A DNA stretch of 64,000 nucleotides, taken from positions 24,122,501-24,186,500 of the forward strand of contig CATNEN010000001.1 of assembly GCA_950097015.1 (NCBI GenBank), given 5' to 3'. Position 1 is the first letter of the stretch; each line of letters begins with the position of its first letter. Source of the DNA: Macrostomum hystrix (taxonomy: Eukaryota > Platyhelminthes > Macrostomidae). Position numbers and translations under genes: made by a program. Positions 46,539 to 58,391 of this stretch are shown piece after piece. The notes under the pieces are model-generated. The model searched no databases, was not told where the DNA came from, and worked only from the letters and a program-made list of their open reading frames with translations.

Positions 46539-46706
46539 CATACACTTCAATACTGTATTGGGGGTGTGGGGGCGAAGCCTCCACATTCTATACCATAGAC
46601 ATATTTTATAAAGACAGACATAAGACAGATAAATAGCAGCAAAGCCTAACTGAAACAAATTTAACTTGTACTTAAAAGTTACACTACAGTTTACATCCCT
46701 TAACTA

Positions 46707-48026
46707 ATGGCAGAACGAAGACTTATTTTAAACCCGTTAGTTGATTATTCTAAAGAATATGTCGGAGACTATGATCCAAATAAGCTTACGATGGACGATT
46801 TAGACCTACTGCTGGACGCTGGTGAAGATTTGCGAAACCCTTACGCATTGCAAGAGGTGCGGTCGTCGCGTGAAGAACCTGGTCCATCAACGCTGCCCAA
46901 GGACTTGACTCTCGATATGGTTCGATCAGTTAATGAGTCAACAAAGCCTGCCAATACCGCCAATCGGAACAAGTGGTCCGCTGGCGTCTTTGATAGGTGG
47001 CGCTCTGGCCGTTCCAACGATTCTATTCGTGCTGTGCAAGAACTTAGCGATGATGAGCTAAACGAATTCCTTCCTGTTTTCATTCATGAAGTTACCCGTG
47101 CCGATGGGACTCAATATCCGCCAAACACACTCGTGTCAATTGTTGCTGGTCTGCAACAAACTATCTGCAAGGTGCGTAAAGTTGATTTATTTCGCAATGA
47201 GCGATTCAGCATTGTGCGTGAAAGTCTGGACGCCGCCATGAAGATTGGGATAAGAAATGGCTTAGGACTAGCCAGGAAATCTGCTGAAGTTGTTGGCTAT
47301 GAAGATGAGGAGAAACTTTGGGAGAAAGTGTTAGGCGACAAAGATCCTACGAGTCTGATCAGAGCTTTGTTTTATCTTAACGGCTTGCATTTTGCTCTAC
47401 GTGGCGGTGAGGAACATAGTGCCCTGTGCATTTCGCAATTCAGTGTGCAAGAGCGAGAGGGACAGAAATGTATTGTTTACAAAGAGATGGCCACGAAGAC
47501 GAATGCTGGTGGATTGCGCGACACTCGCTTCAAACCAAAGGAAGTTCTTCACTTCGCCAATGCAGCCAATCCGGAACGTTGTCATGTTCGGCTTTTCGAG
47601 CTTTTTAAGAAAGTCAGGCCTAGCCAGAGTAATAGATTTTACCTTCTGCCGCTGAAGCAACCACCGGAGAAGCAATGGTACTCGAATCGTCCAATTGGCA
47701 AAAACACCCTGACAAAGTTTCTGCATGAAATGTGCACTGAAGCCGAGATTTCTGGCCACAAGACTAATCATAGTCTACGCGCTACATGTGCTACACGTCT
47801 TTACCAAGCTGGCGTTGAAGAACAGCAAATAATGGAACGAACAGGTCACCGAAGTTTGGCTGGAGTCCGCACGTACAAGCGGACGTCCGACATTCAAATC
47901 GCCAATTCCTGCGCTGTATTGGACACTAAAATACTACGCGAGGCTGAGACAGACGCAGCTAGCGTCCGCGGTGAGCGTCAGCTGAATTTCAGTTTTAATA
48001 ACTGCTCAGTCATAATAAAAAATTGA
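46707..48026 (+). CDS. Crypton-type tyrosine recombinase, intact
   Basis: A 439-residue intronless protein. The N-terminal part (to about residue 160) is helical and has NKWSAGVFDRWRS, seen in animal Crypton/DUF3504-like proteins. The C-terminal catalytic domain shows R232 (LRGGEEH), a lysine candidate at K259 or K264, H355-x-x-R358 (HSLRAT), H381 (ERTGHRS) and the nucleophile Y390 (RTYKRTSD). The full R-K-HxxR-H-Y set is present, so it could be active. Such enzymes cut and rejoin DNA through a 3'-phosphotyrosine, and Crypton elements move with no terminal inverted repeats. Nearby are repeated AAAAATACAWCCC motifs and a lox-like inverted repeat. A domesticated gene is possible, but a mobile origin is more likely. 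No reverse transcriptase is nearby, which argues against DIRS. Confidence 0.82.
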   Translation: MAERRLILNPLVDYSKEYVGDYDPNKLTMDDLDLLLDAGEDLRNPYALQEVRSSREEPGPSTLPKDLTLDMVRSVNESTKPANTANRNKWSAGVFDRWRSGRSNDSIRAVQELSDDELNEFLPVFIHEVTRADGTQYPPNTLVSIVAGLQQTICKVRKVDLFRNERFSIVRESLDAAMKIGIRNGLGLARKSAEVVGYEDEEKLWEKVLGDKDPTSLIRALFYLNGLHFALRGGEEHSALCISQFSVQEREGQKCIVYKEMATKTNAGGLRDTRFKPKEVLHFANAANPERCHVRLFELFKKVRPSQSNRFYLLPLKQPPEKQWYSNRPIGKNTLTKFLHEMCTEAEISGHKTNHSLRATCATRLYQAGVEEQQIMERTGHRSLAGVRTYKRTSDIQIANSCAVLDTKILREAETDAASVRGERQLNFSFNNCSVIIKN

Positions 48027-48703
48027 TTACATGCATGCGATGAACCCAACTGTTAATAACAAAAAACTGATCTACCTTAAGTCAAAACAAACTAACATAA
48101 GTAAACTAAGCTACCTTGTTGCCCACCAATAAGACCTGCAAATTTTCGTTTTCCAGTTATAAGATTCTCGAGATTCAAACGAGATTCATAATCTCGTTTT
48201 TGTCATCCAGAATGAAATATAAAATATACAACTCGAAAAAATACAAATTCTAGCTCGGTGTTTTGTGTCTATGGTAAAAATACATCCCGGAAAAGACCTT
48301 CGCAGGGATTTAAGTAAAATATACTTCAAATACAAGCGAGAGTAAAAAAGTAAATATTGGAGTACTAATTCAATAAAGCAATTATTGCCTCGTATGAACT
48401 GACGGAAAGGTAAATGCGTGCTTGCTTTCAACGATTTCTAAAAACTGGTGTACATAAATTTAGTAATACGTGTATACTACGCATTCATTTTCGCGCTTCA
48501 ATGTTCAATGGTATATTTTTCTATATTGACTCATAGAGCATGCATGTTGTGTTCGAGCTTGTAATCTAAAGATACTAAAATACTAAAAGGGGTCTAAAAA
48601 TAATTTATCCAACACAGCGAATATAATTGTACTGCGCTATTTAATGTGCATGTATATGATCACTAGAATTAGCAAAAACCATAAGAAAATTCAAATAAAT
48701 ACT
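48027..48703. other. 3' flank of recombinase with perfect hairpin
   Basis: AAACGAGATT (48177-48186) and AATCTCGTTT (48190-48199) form a 10-bp stem with a 3-base loop. AAAAATACATCCCGG lies at 48276-48290. The remainder is AT-rich with no gene. Confidence 0.6.
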
Positions 48704-51669
48704 TCATTCGGCGGCCGGATCCATGCTCAGAAGTGGCTCAATCTCGTTTGAGAAGTCGTTGCTCTTCCGCTCCACTCCTCTGTACAGCATGAGACCAAGC
48801 CGGTTAGCTGAGTTGCCACCGACGCCGCAGCCGCTGCAGTCCACAATCCTGGCAGGTTTGCACATCCGATACAGCCGGTGAAGCACTTTGCACCCCGGCA
48901 GCCGGAGGTCGGACTCCTTCAGACGCTCCCTCATCAACAGGATGGCGAGAGATCTGCGACGGATAAACAGCGACTCATTGCTCCACTGTGCACTGTACAA
49001 GCTGAGTCTGTTATCAAGGAAGCCTCGACTCAGGACCAGCACTGCGTGCCTGCTCTTGTCGATAGCAGAGGCTGCCTCATCCAGGATGTTGGACCCGATC
49101 GGGGCGTCCCTCTCGGCTTCGTAGAGGCGAAGTTGCAAGTCCTTCTCCAGCTTCAGCACCAAGGACTGCACCCACTCAGTGACCGAGTTGTCAGTCTCAT
49201 CGTAGATAAAACAAGCGCTGCCAGGGGTTTGCGAAATAAGAAATGTTCATATCAACGTTTTAGGCCTTGGTCAAATAAGACGCATTAACACATGCATATA
49301 TATATTATAACTGTCTGAATGCCATGAGAAAATACTGATAATAATTATTTAACTAAAGCAGATATAGTATAAAAGAAAAGTTCAAATCGATTGAAAGCTT
49401 ACTCGTAAGCCCACTCAGTGCTTGGTTTCCGTTTCGCAAGTCCATACTTGATGCAGCAAACTAGTATTGTGTAGCGCAGCTTCCACTGGAACTTGACCAG
49501 CCATCCGATCGCTGTGAACATGACTAGCAAGGCTGCAATCGTTGCTGATAAAAATAAAATCACTCGCCTGCTGTAGCAGCTCCACCAGGACAGTTGAAAG
49601 TCCAGCAAGCGAATTTCCTGTCTCGCTCGTGTACCATCTGGCATCGTGTAGCAGTTGGCGTTAGACAACCAGTCGCCAATACCATCGATCTCGTATGTGG
49701 GCCACTGCTGCCGGATCCAGTCCGCTAAGGATCTCAGCTCGCAGTTGCAAGCAAACTGGTTGCCCCCCAGCTGCACTCGCAGATTATTCGGCATTCGCCT
49801 AAACATTTCCACGTCCAGTTGCTCAATGGGCGTTGAGGCCAACTTTAAAATCTTCAGGTTTGGCATGTTCGCGTACAACAGCTCACCTGGGACTGCAGAA
49901 AAGCGATTGTCTACGAGGTCCAGTTGGCTCAGATGTGGCATTTTAATTGTCAGGATGTCCTCTAGCTTAGCGATTTCATTAACAGACATCGTCAGAGTTT
50001 CTATGGATGTAATACTTGCCAGCAGCGACTTCAAAACGCCTCTAGTTTGCCTACCAAACAGACATTTTTCGAGATTAAGCCTTCTAAGATTCGACAAGGG
50101 CTCAAAGAAGCCGTACGCTAGGCATTCGGAGTCACCGAAAAAACGATTTTTTGCTAGACTAAGGCTCGTAAGCTTAGAACAGCCATGGAACCATGTTTTC
50201 TTGAATGGGCACTTTACTTGCTTCAATGTGTGGAGGTCCTCCATTGTCAAGGATGTCAGGTTCTCTTGATCCACGAATGCATCAGTGAGCTGGTCTGCAA
50301 TGCCCGTTTGTGACAGGTCGAGGGAGTCGAGATTAGGCAGGATTCCCCGAAGGGACTTAGCTCTGAACTCCATTTGGTAGTTGCCTCTGAGGCTAAGTGC
50401 CGTCAGCTTTGGCGTTTGCTGAAGGGCAGCTGATGGAAATTCGGTGAGTCGGTTGTCGTCGAGACAGAGTCGAAGGAGCTTGGAGACTCCTCGAAATGTG
50501 CCCTGAGGCAAATCGGTGCTAGTGAGCTCACAGTTGACGATCGACAAGCGCCTGAGTTGTGGGCATTGAAACGTTCGATTGATGCCTAAGAAGCTTATCG
50601 GCGAATTTTCAATCACAAGCTCCTGTAGCTGAGTCAAGGATGCGCAGAGTGCGTTGAAAGTGTCGAATGGAAAGCTTCGAGCTTGTCCATGGAACTGAAC
50701 CGATATCGAAATGATCGTCGTAGGAGTTTTTGTCAATTGTAGGGCTCGTACCAGCCCAGACAGAAGTCGATCATTCAAATCCGAATGGGTCATTTTAAGC
50801 TGCTTGAGCGAGTAGTTGCGAAAAACCGAGTCATCAATCGACCGCACGTGATAGAACTCAAACATTAGAACAGTCAAAGAGAATCCAGGCAGCTTGGCTG
50901 GAGCATCGAGCGTAAACTTATTCGCATTCTGATCAAGACGTAACTGCAGTTCAGACGTGACATTCGCGATGTTTGCCAGGAAAATGCTGGAGAAGTTGCT
51001 GTTGACACTGGGCATTGTGCCCCACAATTCGAAATCGAAAATCTTGGAACTCGTGTTGAAGAGGAAGTCTATTCTTTGGATCAAGGTCGGCGAGGACCGA
51101 ATGGAAGCCACTTTCAGCGCAGGAAAGCCGACGAAGGAATACCTGCCCAGTGGCAGTGCTCCTGCTCCCAAAGACACAGCCCAGAAGTCCACTTTGCTCA
51201 GATTCTTGGGGCAGCAAAGGATTTCTGAAAGCCTGCTTAGATCCATCGATACTTTTGTGTAGGCCATCTTAAAGATTTCAAGCCCAGTCAAATGGCTGAG
51301 CACGCGCTCCTCCTTGAACACATAGGTGCACATGATGGCGCTAAACGAGACTGACGTCACTGCTGCCCAGTTGACGTTGCGAAAGAAGCTCCGCTGAATC
51401 TCACGCTCCGGCCTAACAGTGGCGACTTTGCACGAGAATGCCACCCTGGCGATGGGACAGACTGTCGGATTGATGGCGTCGCCGATGGCATCCATGCTAG
51501 CCTGGTTGAAGCACTGCTCCATGGTTGAGCACTTCAGATCCTTACCATAGTGTGAAACTGAGCAGTTGCAGGGCGGCGGGAACCTGCACGGGACTGGGCT
51601 AGAAGGGATCCGGGATACTAGGAATGCGTGCGCCAAGCAGTTGATTAGCAGCAATGCAATCCACTTCAT
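48704..51669 (-). CDS. Toll-like receptor
   Basis: Join complement(48704..49217, 49403..51669), giving 926 residues. The donor is GTAAGC and the acceptor GGCAG; the split codon restores YDACFIYDE. I start at the ATG at 51669, which gives a clear signal peptide (MKWIALLLINCLAHAF). A cysteine-rich N-cap (CRFPPPCNC) is followed by about 600 residues of leucine-rich repeats (such as LTALSLRGNYQM and LNLEKC) and a C-terminal cap, CNCELRSLADWI. A single TM helix lies near residues 707-730 (VILFLSATIAALLVMFTAI). The second exon encodes a TIR domain: box 1 YDACFIYDETD, box 2 RDAPIGSNI with SRHAVLVLSRGFL; box 3 FW is not obvious. Single N- and C-caps resemble the single-cysteine-cluster TLR type. It would sense microbial or developmental ligands and signal through TIR adaptors. 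Confidence 0.88.
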
Positions 51670-52008
51670 GTTTGCTCGGCAATTTCTGATTGTTTTAGCG
51701 ACTTCAATTGACAATCGAGTCTTACAGCGTCAATTTTCTTCGCAAAGCGATCGTGTCCCGTAAAAATAAGATCGCGCTTCATCCGACAAGCTCACACAAA
51801 CACACCGATCTGACAAATTTCAAACGTCGTAAAAAAACAAGCACACCACAAGAGCGTTCCTAATGTACAAATATCTACCAATGCTTCAAGTCATTTTAGT
51901 GTCAGGCTTGTAGGGTAAGTAAAAGCACATACAAGAGGAAGTCTGATAGATACAATTCTATTTACACGGTACATATACGGTATGTTTCAAACAGGAAATA
52001 AGTAGATG
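51670..52008. other. 5' flank of the Toll-like receptor
   Basis: Short unique sequence. No promoter element stands out. Confidence 0.5.
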
Positions 52009-53050
52009 CGAATCTGGCTGCGATTCTACCGTAAACATCCAGCTGCGATTCTAACGTAAACATCTAGCTGCGATTCTAACGTAAACATCTAGCTGCGATT
52101 CTACCGTACAAATCTAGCTGCGATTCTACCGTCAACATCTAGCTGCGATTCTAACGTAAACATCTAGCTGCGATTCTAACGTACAAATCTAGCTGCGATT
52201 CTACCGTAAAAATCTAGCTGCGATTCTAACGCAAACATCTAGCTGCGATTCTAACGTACAAATCTAGCTGCGATTCTACCGTAAAAATCTAGCTGCGATT
52301 CTAACGTAAACATCTAGCTGCGATTCTAACGTAAACATCTAGCTGCGGTTCTAACGTAAAGATCTAGCTGCGATTCCAACGTAAACATCTAGCTGCGGTT
52401 CTAACGTAAAGATCTAGCTGCGATTCTGACGTCAACATCTAGCTGCGATTCTGACGTCAACATCTAGCTGCGATTCTACCGTAAAGATCTAGCTGCGATT
52501 CTACCGTAAATATCTAGCTGCGATTCTATCGTAAAGATCTAGCTGCGATTCTACCGTAAAGATCTAGCTGCGATTCTACCGTAAAGATCTAGCTGCGATT
52601 CTAACGTAAAGATCTAGCTGCGATTCTGACGTCAACATCTAGCTGCGATTCTACCGTAAATATCTAGCTGCGATTCTATCGTAAACATCTAGCTGCGATT
52701 CTACCGTACAAATCTAGCTGCGATTCTACCGTAAACATCTAGCTGCGATTCTACCGTAAAGATCTAGCTGCGATTCTACCGTAAAGATCTAGCTGCAATT
52801 CTACCGTAAACATCTAGCTGCAATTCTACCGTAAACATCTAGCTGCGATTCTACCGTAAAGATCTAGCTGCGATTCTACCGTAAAGATCTAGCTGCGATT
52901 CTACCGTAAAGATCTAGCTGCAATTCTACCGTAAACATCTAGCTGCAATTCTACCGTAAACATCTAGCTGCGATTCTACCGTAAAGATCTAGCTGCGATT
53001 CTACCGTAAAGATCTAGCTGCGATTTTACGTAAAAATCTAGCTGCGGTTC
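52009..53050 (+). repeat. minisatellite R14, 25 bp unit
   Basis: About 41 units ATCTAGCTGCGATTCTA followed by MCGTAAAS. It shares GCTGCGATTCTA with the reverse strand of R6 at 16.7 kb. Confidence 0.95.
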
Positions 53051-53065
53051 TGCTGCTATCGATTC

Positions 53066-53637
53066 TAGATGCCGAATCCCGCTTCGATTCTAGATGCCGA
53101 ATCCTGCTTCGATTCTAGATGCCGAATCCTGCTTCGATTCTAGATGCCGAATCCTGCTTCGATTCTAGATACCGAATCCTGCTTCGATTCTAGATGCCGA
53201 ATCCTGCTTCGATTCTAGATGCCGAATCCTGCTTCGATTCTAGATACCGAATCCTGCTTCGATTCTAGATGCCGAATCCTGCTTCGATTCTAGATACCGA
53301 ATCCTGCTTCGATTCTAGATGCCGAATCCCGCTTCGATTCTAGATGCCGAATCCTGCTTCGATTCTAGATGCCGAATCCTGCTTCGATTCTAGATGCCGA
53401 ATCCTGCTTCGATTCTAGATACCGAATCCTGCTTCGATTCTAGATACCGAATCCTGCTTCGTTTCTAGATGCCGAATCCTGCTTCGATTCTAGATACCGA
53501 ATCCTGCTTCGATTCTAGATGCCGAATCCTGCTTCGATTCTAGATACCGAATCCTGCTTCGATTCTAGATGCCGAATCCTGCTTCGATTCTAGATACCGA
53601 ATCCTGCTTCGATTCTAGATGCCGAATCCTTCTTTGA
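53066..53637 (+). repeat. minisatellite R15, 25 bp unit
   Basis: About 23 units holding CGATTCTAGATGCCGAATC and CTGCTT. It directly follows R14, has the same period and matches it at 14 of 25 positions when registered on CGATTCTA. Confidence 0.95.
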
Positions 53638-55600
53638 TTTTAACAAAAATATCTAGCTGATATTCTTAAGAGAAGAGATGATGCAGCGGAGATGAGAATC
53701 AAGAGACAAGACATGTGCCTGAAAATTAAGTCATTTTATCTTTCCATGGAAATAAAAAAATGGTTCACTTTAAAAAAATACAAGTAATTAGTTGCGGACA
53801 AAATCCGACTGCAGCAATAAAAGGCAGGCAATCCAGAATACATTTAATTTTAATTTTCGTCTCCACAATGAGCCCCCGCCTTTGATTCCCAGCGGAGAAA
53901 ACACAAGTCCCACAAATCTCCAAGGCTTTGGCCGCACGAAAGGTGGGGAATCGGCCTCCTAGACGCTGGACACAGTCGGTTCATTAGCAATATTGGGAGC
54001 ACTGAAGCCTGTGCTTGGAGACAGGCCGCATGATGCCCCTATTTGATTGCAATCCCGCCCGCAGCAGACGCCCAGATTGGGTATTCAAACCAATGCACAA
54101 ACTCCACGCCTGCGCCTGCAGCCTACTTTTTAATCATCTCCCCTCGGCAACGTCGGCATAGTCGCATTTTCCGCTCCTTTTGCCGCCGAACCGTTGCGAT
54201 GATTAAAGGAGACCCGGCGGCAGATGCTGACTACTCGCTCACTGACTTGCTCAACTGCAAAGAGTGCTCAAACTAATTCCCAGGAGAAATCCCATATCCT
54301 ATAATCAAGCCTTTTTCCCCAAGTGCTCAGTCGGGGTCGCAATTTCAACAATGCCCGGCGATTGTTGCCTGATCCCATGGGAGTTTTTCCTCGAGTGCAG
54401 CTGCGCCCCACAGGAGACAGTGTCACAAGTGTATTACCCCCAGCAACTCGCCCCTTCTGTAATCGCGATCTAACTATTTTTTAGCTAATCGAGTTTCGAG
54501 TGCAAGGCTAGCAAGTCTTGCCTGAGCCTTGAGCACAGTCCGTTTCCTAAAATTCCTTCTCATTTCTTAGGTTTGTTGCACGTTGGAGCAATTCTCATAT
54601 ATACGAGTGCATTTTAGAAGTAAATATTTACTTTATAGTCATCTAATTATCCCATCTGCGTTGACCGATTACCAAAGCCAAAGTTTTTACCGTCTTTCTA
54701 CTCTTGCTGCAACACTATATGCTCAAATCTGCGAGCATTCTCGCAACGGCGCTATCAGCAACAACAACAACTAAACAACAAAAAAATAACAACAAACAAC
54801 AACAAAGCACCAATGACTATAACAACATAAAAATGACTAAAATCTGAATGGGAAAATGTTTCTACACAGGTGACAAATTGTCTAATTTGTAACTTGAGAT
54901 TGTAGAAATTTCCCAGTTGAAAAATATCCTCATTCAGCTGGAACGAGTTTGTTCTCCCCTCAGTTGTCAAATCTATTCCCCCTCCCTGCATGGCGCAAGT
55001 TGCATGCATGGCGACAGAAAATAGATGTTAAGTGAGAATGTTGCTTCGCCATTTCATTTGATTTCAAACAAAACCCTAAAGGCTGCATTTGTTGTATGTA
55101 ACGTGACTCCACCTTTCTACAAAAGTACGCGCGTAGTTTTTATGTCATTCGTACTTGTCCCGATATGTAAATGCTCTCTATCTAGTACTGTTTTAGCTGT
55201 TCAGTTCTTTCTAAGAAAGCCGTGACTTGAATTCGCGCGTAAACAAAATAAGCCATGAATCCAGTGTGACAGAAACTGCAAGTTTGCATGGATTCCAATG
55301 AAGGCTTAAATGAATGGAAATAGTGATAGATAGTTCATTTTTGCAGCAGAAAATGTTAAACAACAATATAAATAATGAGCTCTTCAGCCCAATTAGAGGT
55401 CAGATTGGAGTCTGAGCATAGCAGGCAGAGTTGCTGGCGCACACGCGCACCCTATTAATTATGAATGCAAGACAGCTAAGTTTATGAGAGCATTTTTTCA
55501 TAGTGGCATTGTAGTGCCTGTGTTTCTCAGGTCGGCTGCTCACCAAGGCTGTTAGGCTGTTGTGTTTGAGGCCGGTTTGTTTGGCTCGGCCTTGGCCTCG
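53638..55600. other. intergenic, no gene seen
   Basis: Mixed composition. Short frames at 54.0-55.2 kb have no domains or splice context. An AAC/AACA-rich stretch lies near 54,760-54,810. Confidence 0.45.
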
Positions 55601-55880
55601 CCCTTTCTCTCCCTCCTCCCCCGGCCCTGCTCAGGGTGCCCTGTGCCGCCATCTGATTGGCTGGGCGCGGGCATCGTCTGTCAACCCTTACCCCAGCCCT
55701 GCATGGCTTTGCCCCTCCCGCCAATCAGCTCTGTGTAGCTTTGCCCGTCCACCCGCCAGCGCGTACAACCCTACCCCTCCCTGCGCGCTGGCGGCTTGAC
55801 TCTGATGTGCACCGCCTCCCCTGTCTGCCCCCCTTGCTGTCAATATCTGCCCGTGCCGGGGCAACCGCGCTCGCTCCGGC
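55601..55880. promoter_or_regulatory. GC-rich promoter-like patch with two CCAAT boxes
   Basis: A CpG-containing GC-rich patch with GATTGGCTGG (ATTGG 55656-55660) and CGCCAATCAGC (CCAAT 55721-55725) in opposite orientations about 60 bp apart. No coding exon could be tied to it. Confidence 0.3.
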
Positions 55881-56599
55881 GAACTTCAAGATTCCAGCCG
55901 TAAAGACGGTCTCTTACTGCGAAGTATCAAGTTATTTCATACAAATAAACTATATATGTACTCAAGCAAGAGAATGCTTTGATGGCCCTTGAGTTGCAAT
56001 GGGTTAGTATCCAAGCTAATGAGTGACTTGATGACAAGTGACGAGAGAAAGAGTGACAGACAGAAAGAGTGACACTTCAGAAAGAGTGACAGACAGAAAG
56101 ATTGATAGGCAGAAAGAGTATCAGGCAATGAGACAGACAAGGACACGGATTTTGACGATGTTGAGTTAATTATAGTACAAAACCTGACTCAGACACGATA
56201 TATTTGTCTCGGTAAGTATTTACCCAAAGCCCGCATTGCCTCATTTAAAATGGACGGACGCTTTTGAATACCAATTCATGAAGCACAGTGCTAGGGACGA
56301 AGACAAATGAGTTGATCTACAATAAATTTACCTGAGCAATCATCCATCCTCATGGGAATTATGAGACAACAATGTAATATCACTTTGGGTAATATTGAGA
56401 CAAGAAATATCAATTTAGATTAATAGGGAGAAATGAATAATACAGCATAACTTGAAGCTTGATTAAGCACACAGACGCATTATCAGACAAAATTATTCTG
56501 CTATACAGGAAACGCAAGGCATTAAGAAATTGCATTAATTGTGCGAAACAACTGATGCACTCAGCATTCGTAAAAAGTATGTTTGATGTAACATCAATG
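55881..56599. other. AT-rich spacer
   Basis: Includes an irregular cluster of GAAAGAGTGACAGACA-type words at about 56,035-56,130. No gene. Confidence 0.45.
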
Positions 56600-57312
56600 C
56601 CCCGTCTCACCAGACTTCAAAGCTGGGCCGCCACATGGAGCGCCTCACGAAACATCAAAGATGCGCCGCTAAATAATGCCATAGATCACTTCACAAGACA
56701 GCAAAAAGATAAGCCGCCACATGATGTCATAGAACACCTCACCAGACATCAAAGATAAGCCGCCACATGATGCCATAGAACACCTCACCAGACATCAAAG
56801 ATAAGCCGCCACATGATGTCATAGAACACCTCACCAGACATCAAAGATAAGCCGCCACATGATGCCATAGAACACCTCACCAGACATCAAAGATAAGCCG
56901 CCACATGATGCCATAGAACACCTCACCAGACATCAAAGATAAGCCGCCACATGATGTCATAGAACACCTCACCAGACATCAAAGATAAGCCGCCACATGA
57001 TGTCATAGAACACCTCACCAGACATCAAAGATAAGCCGCCACATGATGCCATAGAACACCTCACCAGACATCAAAGATAAGCCGCCACATGATGTCATAG
57101 AACACCTCACCAGACATCAAAGATAAGCCGCCACATGATGCCATAGAACACCTCACCAGACATCAAAGATAAGCCGCCACATGATGCCATAGAACACCTC
57201 ACCAGACATCAAAGATAAGCCGCCACATGATGCCATAGAACACCTCACCAGACATCAAAGATAAGCCGCCACATGATGCCATAGAACACCTCACTAGACA
57301 TCAAAGATATGC
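56600..57312 (+). repeat. minisatellite R16, 46 bp unit
   Basis: About 15 units containing GCCGCCACATGATG, ATAGAACACCTCACC and AGACATCAAAGATAA. The first copies are diverged and later ones nearly identical, differing at C/T in GATGYCAT. Confidence 0.95.
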
Positions 57313-57446
57313 CGACTTGGTGGGAATTGAGTACTAAAACGAGGGCGCAAAAGGAATATCATGTGTTAATCGCCGCGTCTTCGAGTCTATGCATGTACAT
57401 CTAAGCGAGCAGTTTCAAAGTGAGGAAGGTCAAATCGCAGTCGAGG

Positions 57447-58267
57447 TCAGAGAACCGGCGGTATGCCAGCAAGAGAGCTGTGCCGCCGGTGCTGCCGATT
57501 CAGCAGACAGCGGGGCACGGTTTCCTGGATCATGTCCGTGATGGAGTTTCTGCCCAGCCCTGGCTGAGGCATGACAATGCGGCCAGGGTCGTGCAGATGG
57601 CACTGGGACTGATGCAACTGCTGCTGCTGCTGCTGCTGTTGCAACTGCCGGAAACGCATCGGACTAGCTGGCGAATAGTAGCAGCTGGAGCAGCCGTTAC
57701 CATGGAAACTGCCGCCAGATATGTGCATTGGATGGCCGTGTTGAAAGAAGCTGTGACTATCAATGTTGTTATTATGAATGTTGCTGTTGTTGTTGTTGCA
57801 GTTGGCGCCATTGCCAGAGTAGATGCGAGCATAGTGCGAGGTGGTGCAGCAGGAGTAGAAGAACAGACCGACCCCACAGAGCAGCAGGATGGTGCCAGCA
57901 GCCAAGGTGGCTCTATGCCCGCTGACCAAGGCCGCCCAGCCCGTGAGGCCGGCGCCAACTGCCAGGCAGGCCAGGATGAGGCAGATGAGGCTGGCGAACA
58001 ATGCCCTGCGGCATTCTGTGGCGCTGCAGAGACGACGGACGCGGCCGCCACCGCCTCGACGGGGCAGCTTCCTTCGGCGCTGCTGCTGTTTGTAGGGAAA
58101 GTGGGCCTCAAGGCTGCTGGTCTGCTGCGGCTGCGGGATGCTGATTCTGTCGCACTCGATGATGACATCCTGCTGGAGCTGGTGCTGCTGATGCTGCAGG
58201 TGCTGCTGCTGCGGCTGACGAGGATAATTTGGATGCAGCTGCTGTAGCTGATGCGGCGCCGGCGACA

Positions 58268-58306
<39 letters not shown>

Positions 58307-58391
58307 ACTGCGGCAGATCCGGCGGCGGGAAAGGAAACTTGGTGCCAACGTGGGCGTCCTTCATGGAGCCCTGGGGCTGCAGACGCATCAT
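57447..58391 (-). CDS. polyQ two-pass membrane protein, family not recognised
   Basis: A 314-residue frame from ATG at 58391 to TGA at 57447. It opens with a proline-rich stretch and Q12, then Q/H-rich sequence to about residue 95. A basic patch (KQQQRRRKLPRR) precedes two hydrophobic helices with a short turn: RALFASLICLILACLAVGAG and LAAGTILLLCGVGLFFYSCC. The tail is N-, H-, C- and Q-rich, with a second Q run of nine. The TM pair and juxtamembrane cysteines suggest a hairpin or double-pass protein with both ends cytosolic; the cysteines could be acylated. I do not recognise the family. Other frames over this region are polyS, polyA or polyL artefacts. Splicing from an upstream exon at 59665-59728 into 58402 would also be in frame. 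Confidence 0.6.

Noticed and set aside
51670-51714. Longer N-terminus for the Toll-like receptor
   Set aside because: Starts at TTG; the ATG at 51669 gives a proper signal peptide.
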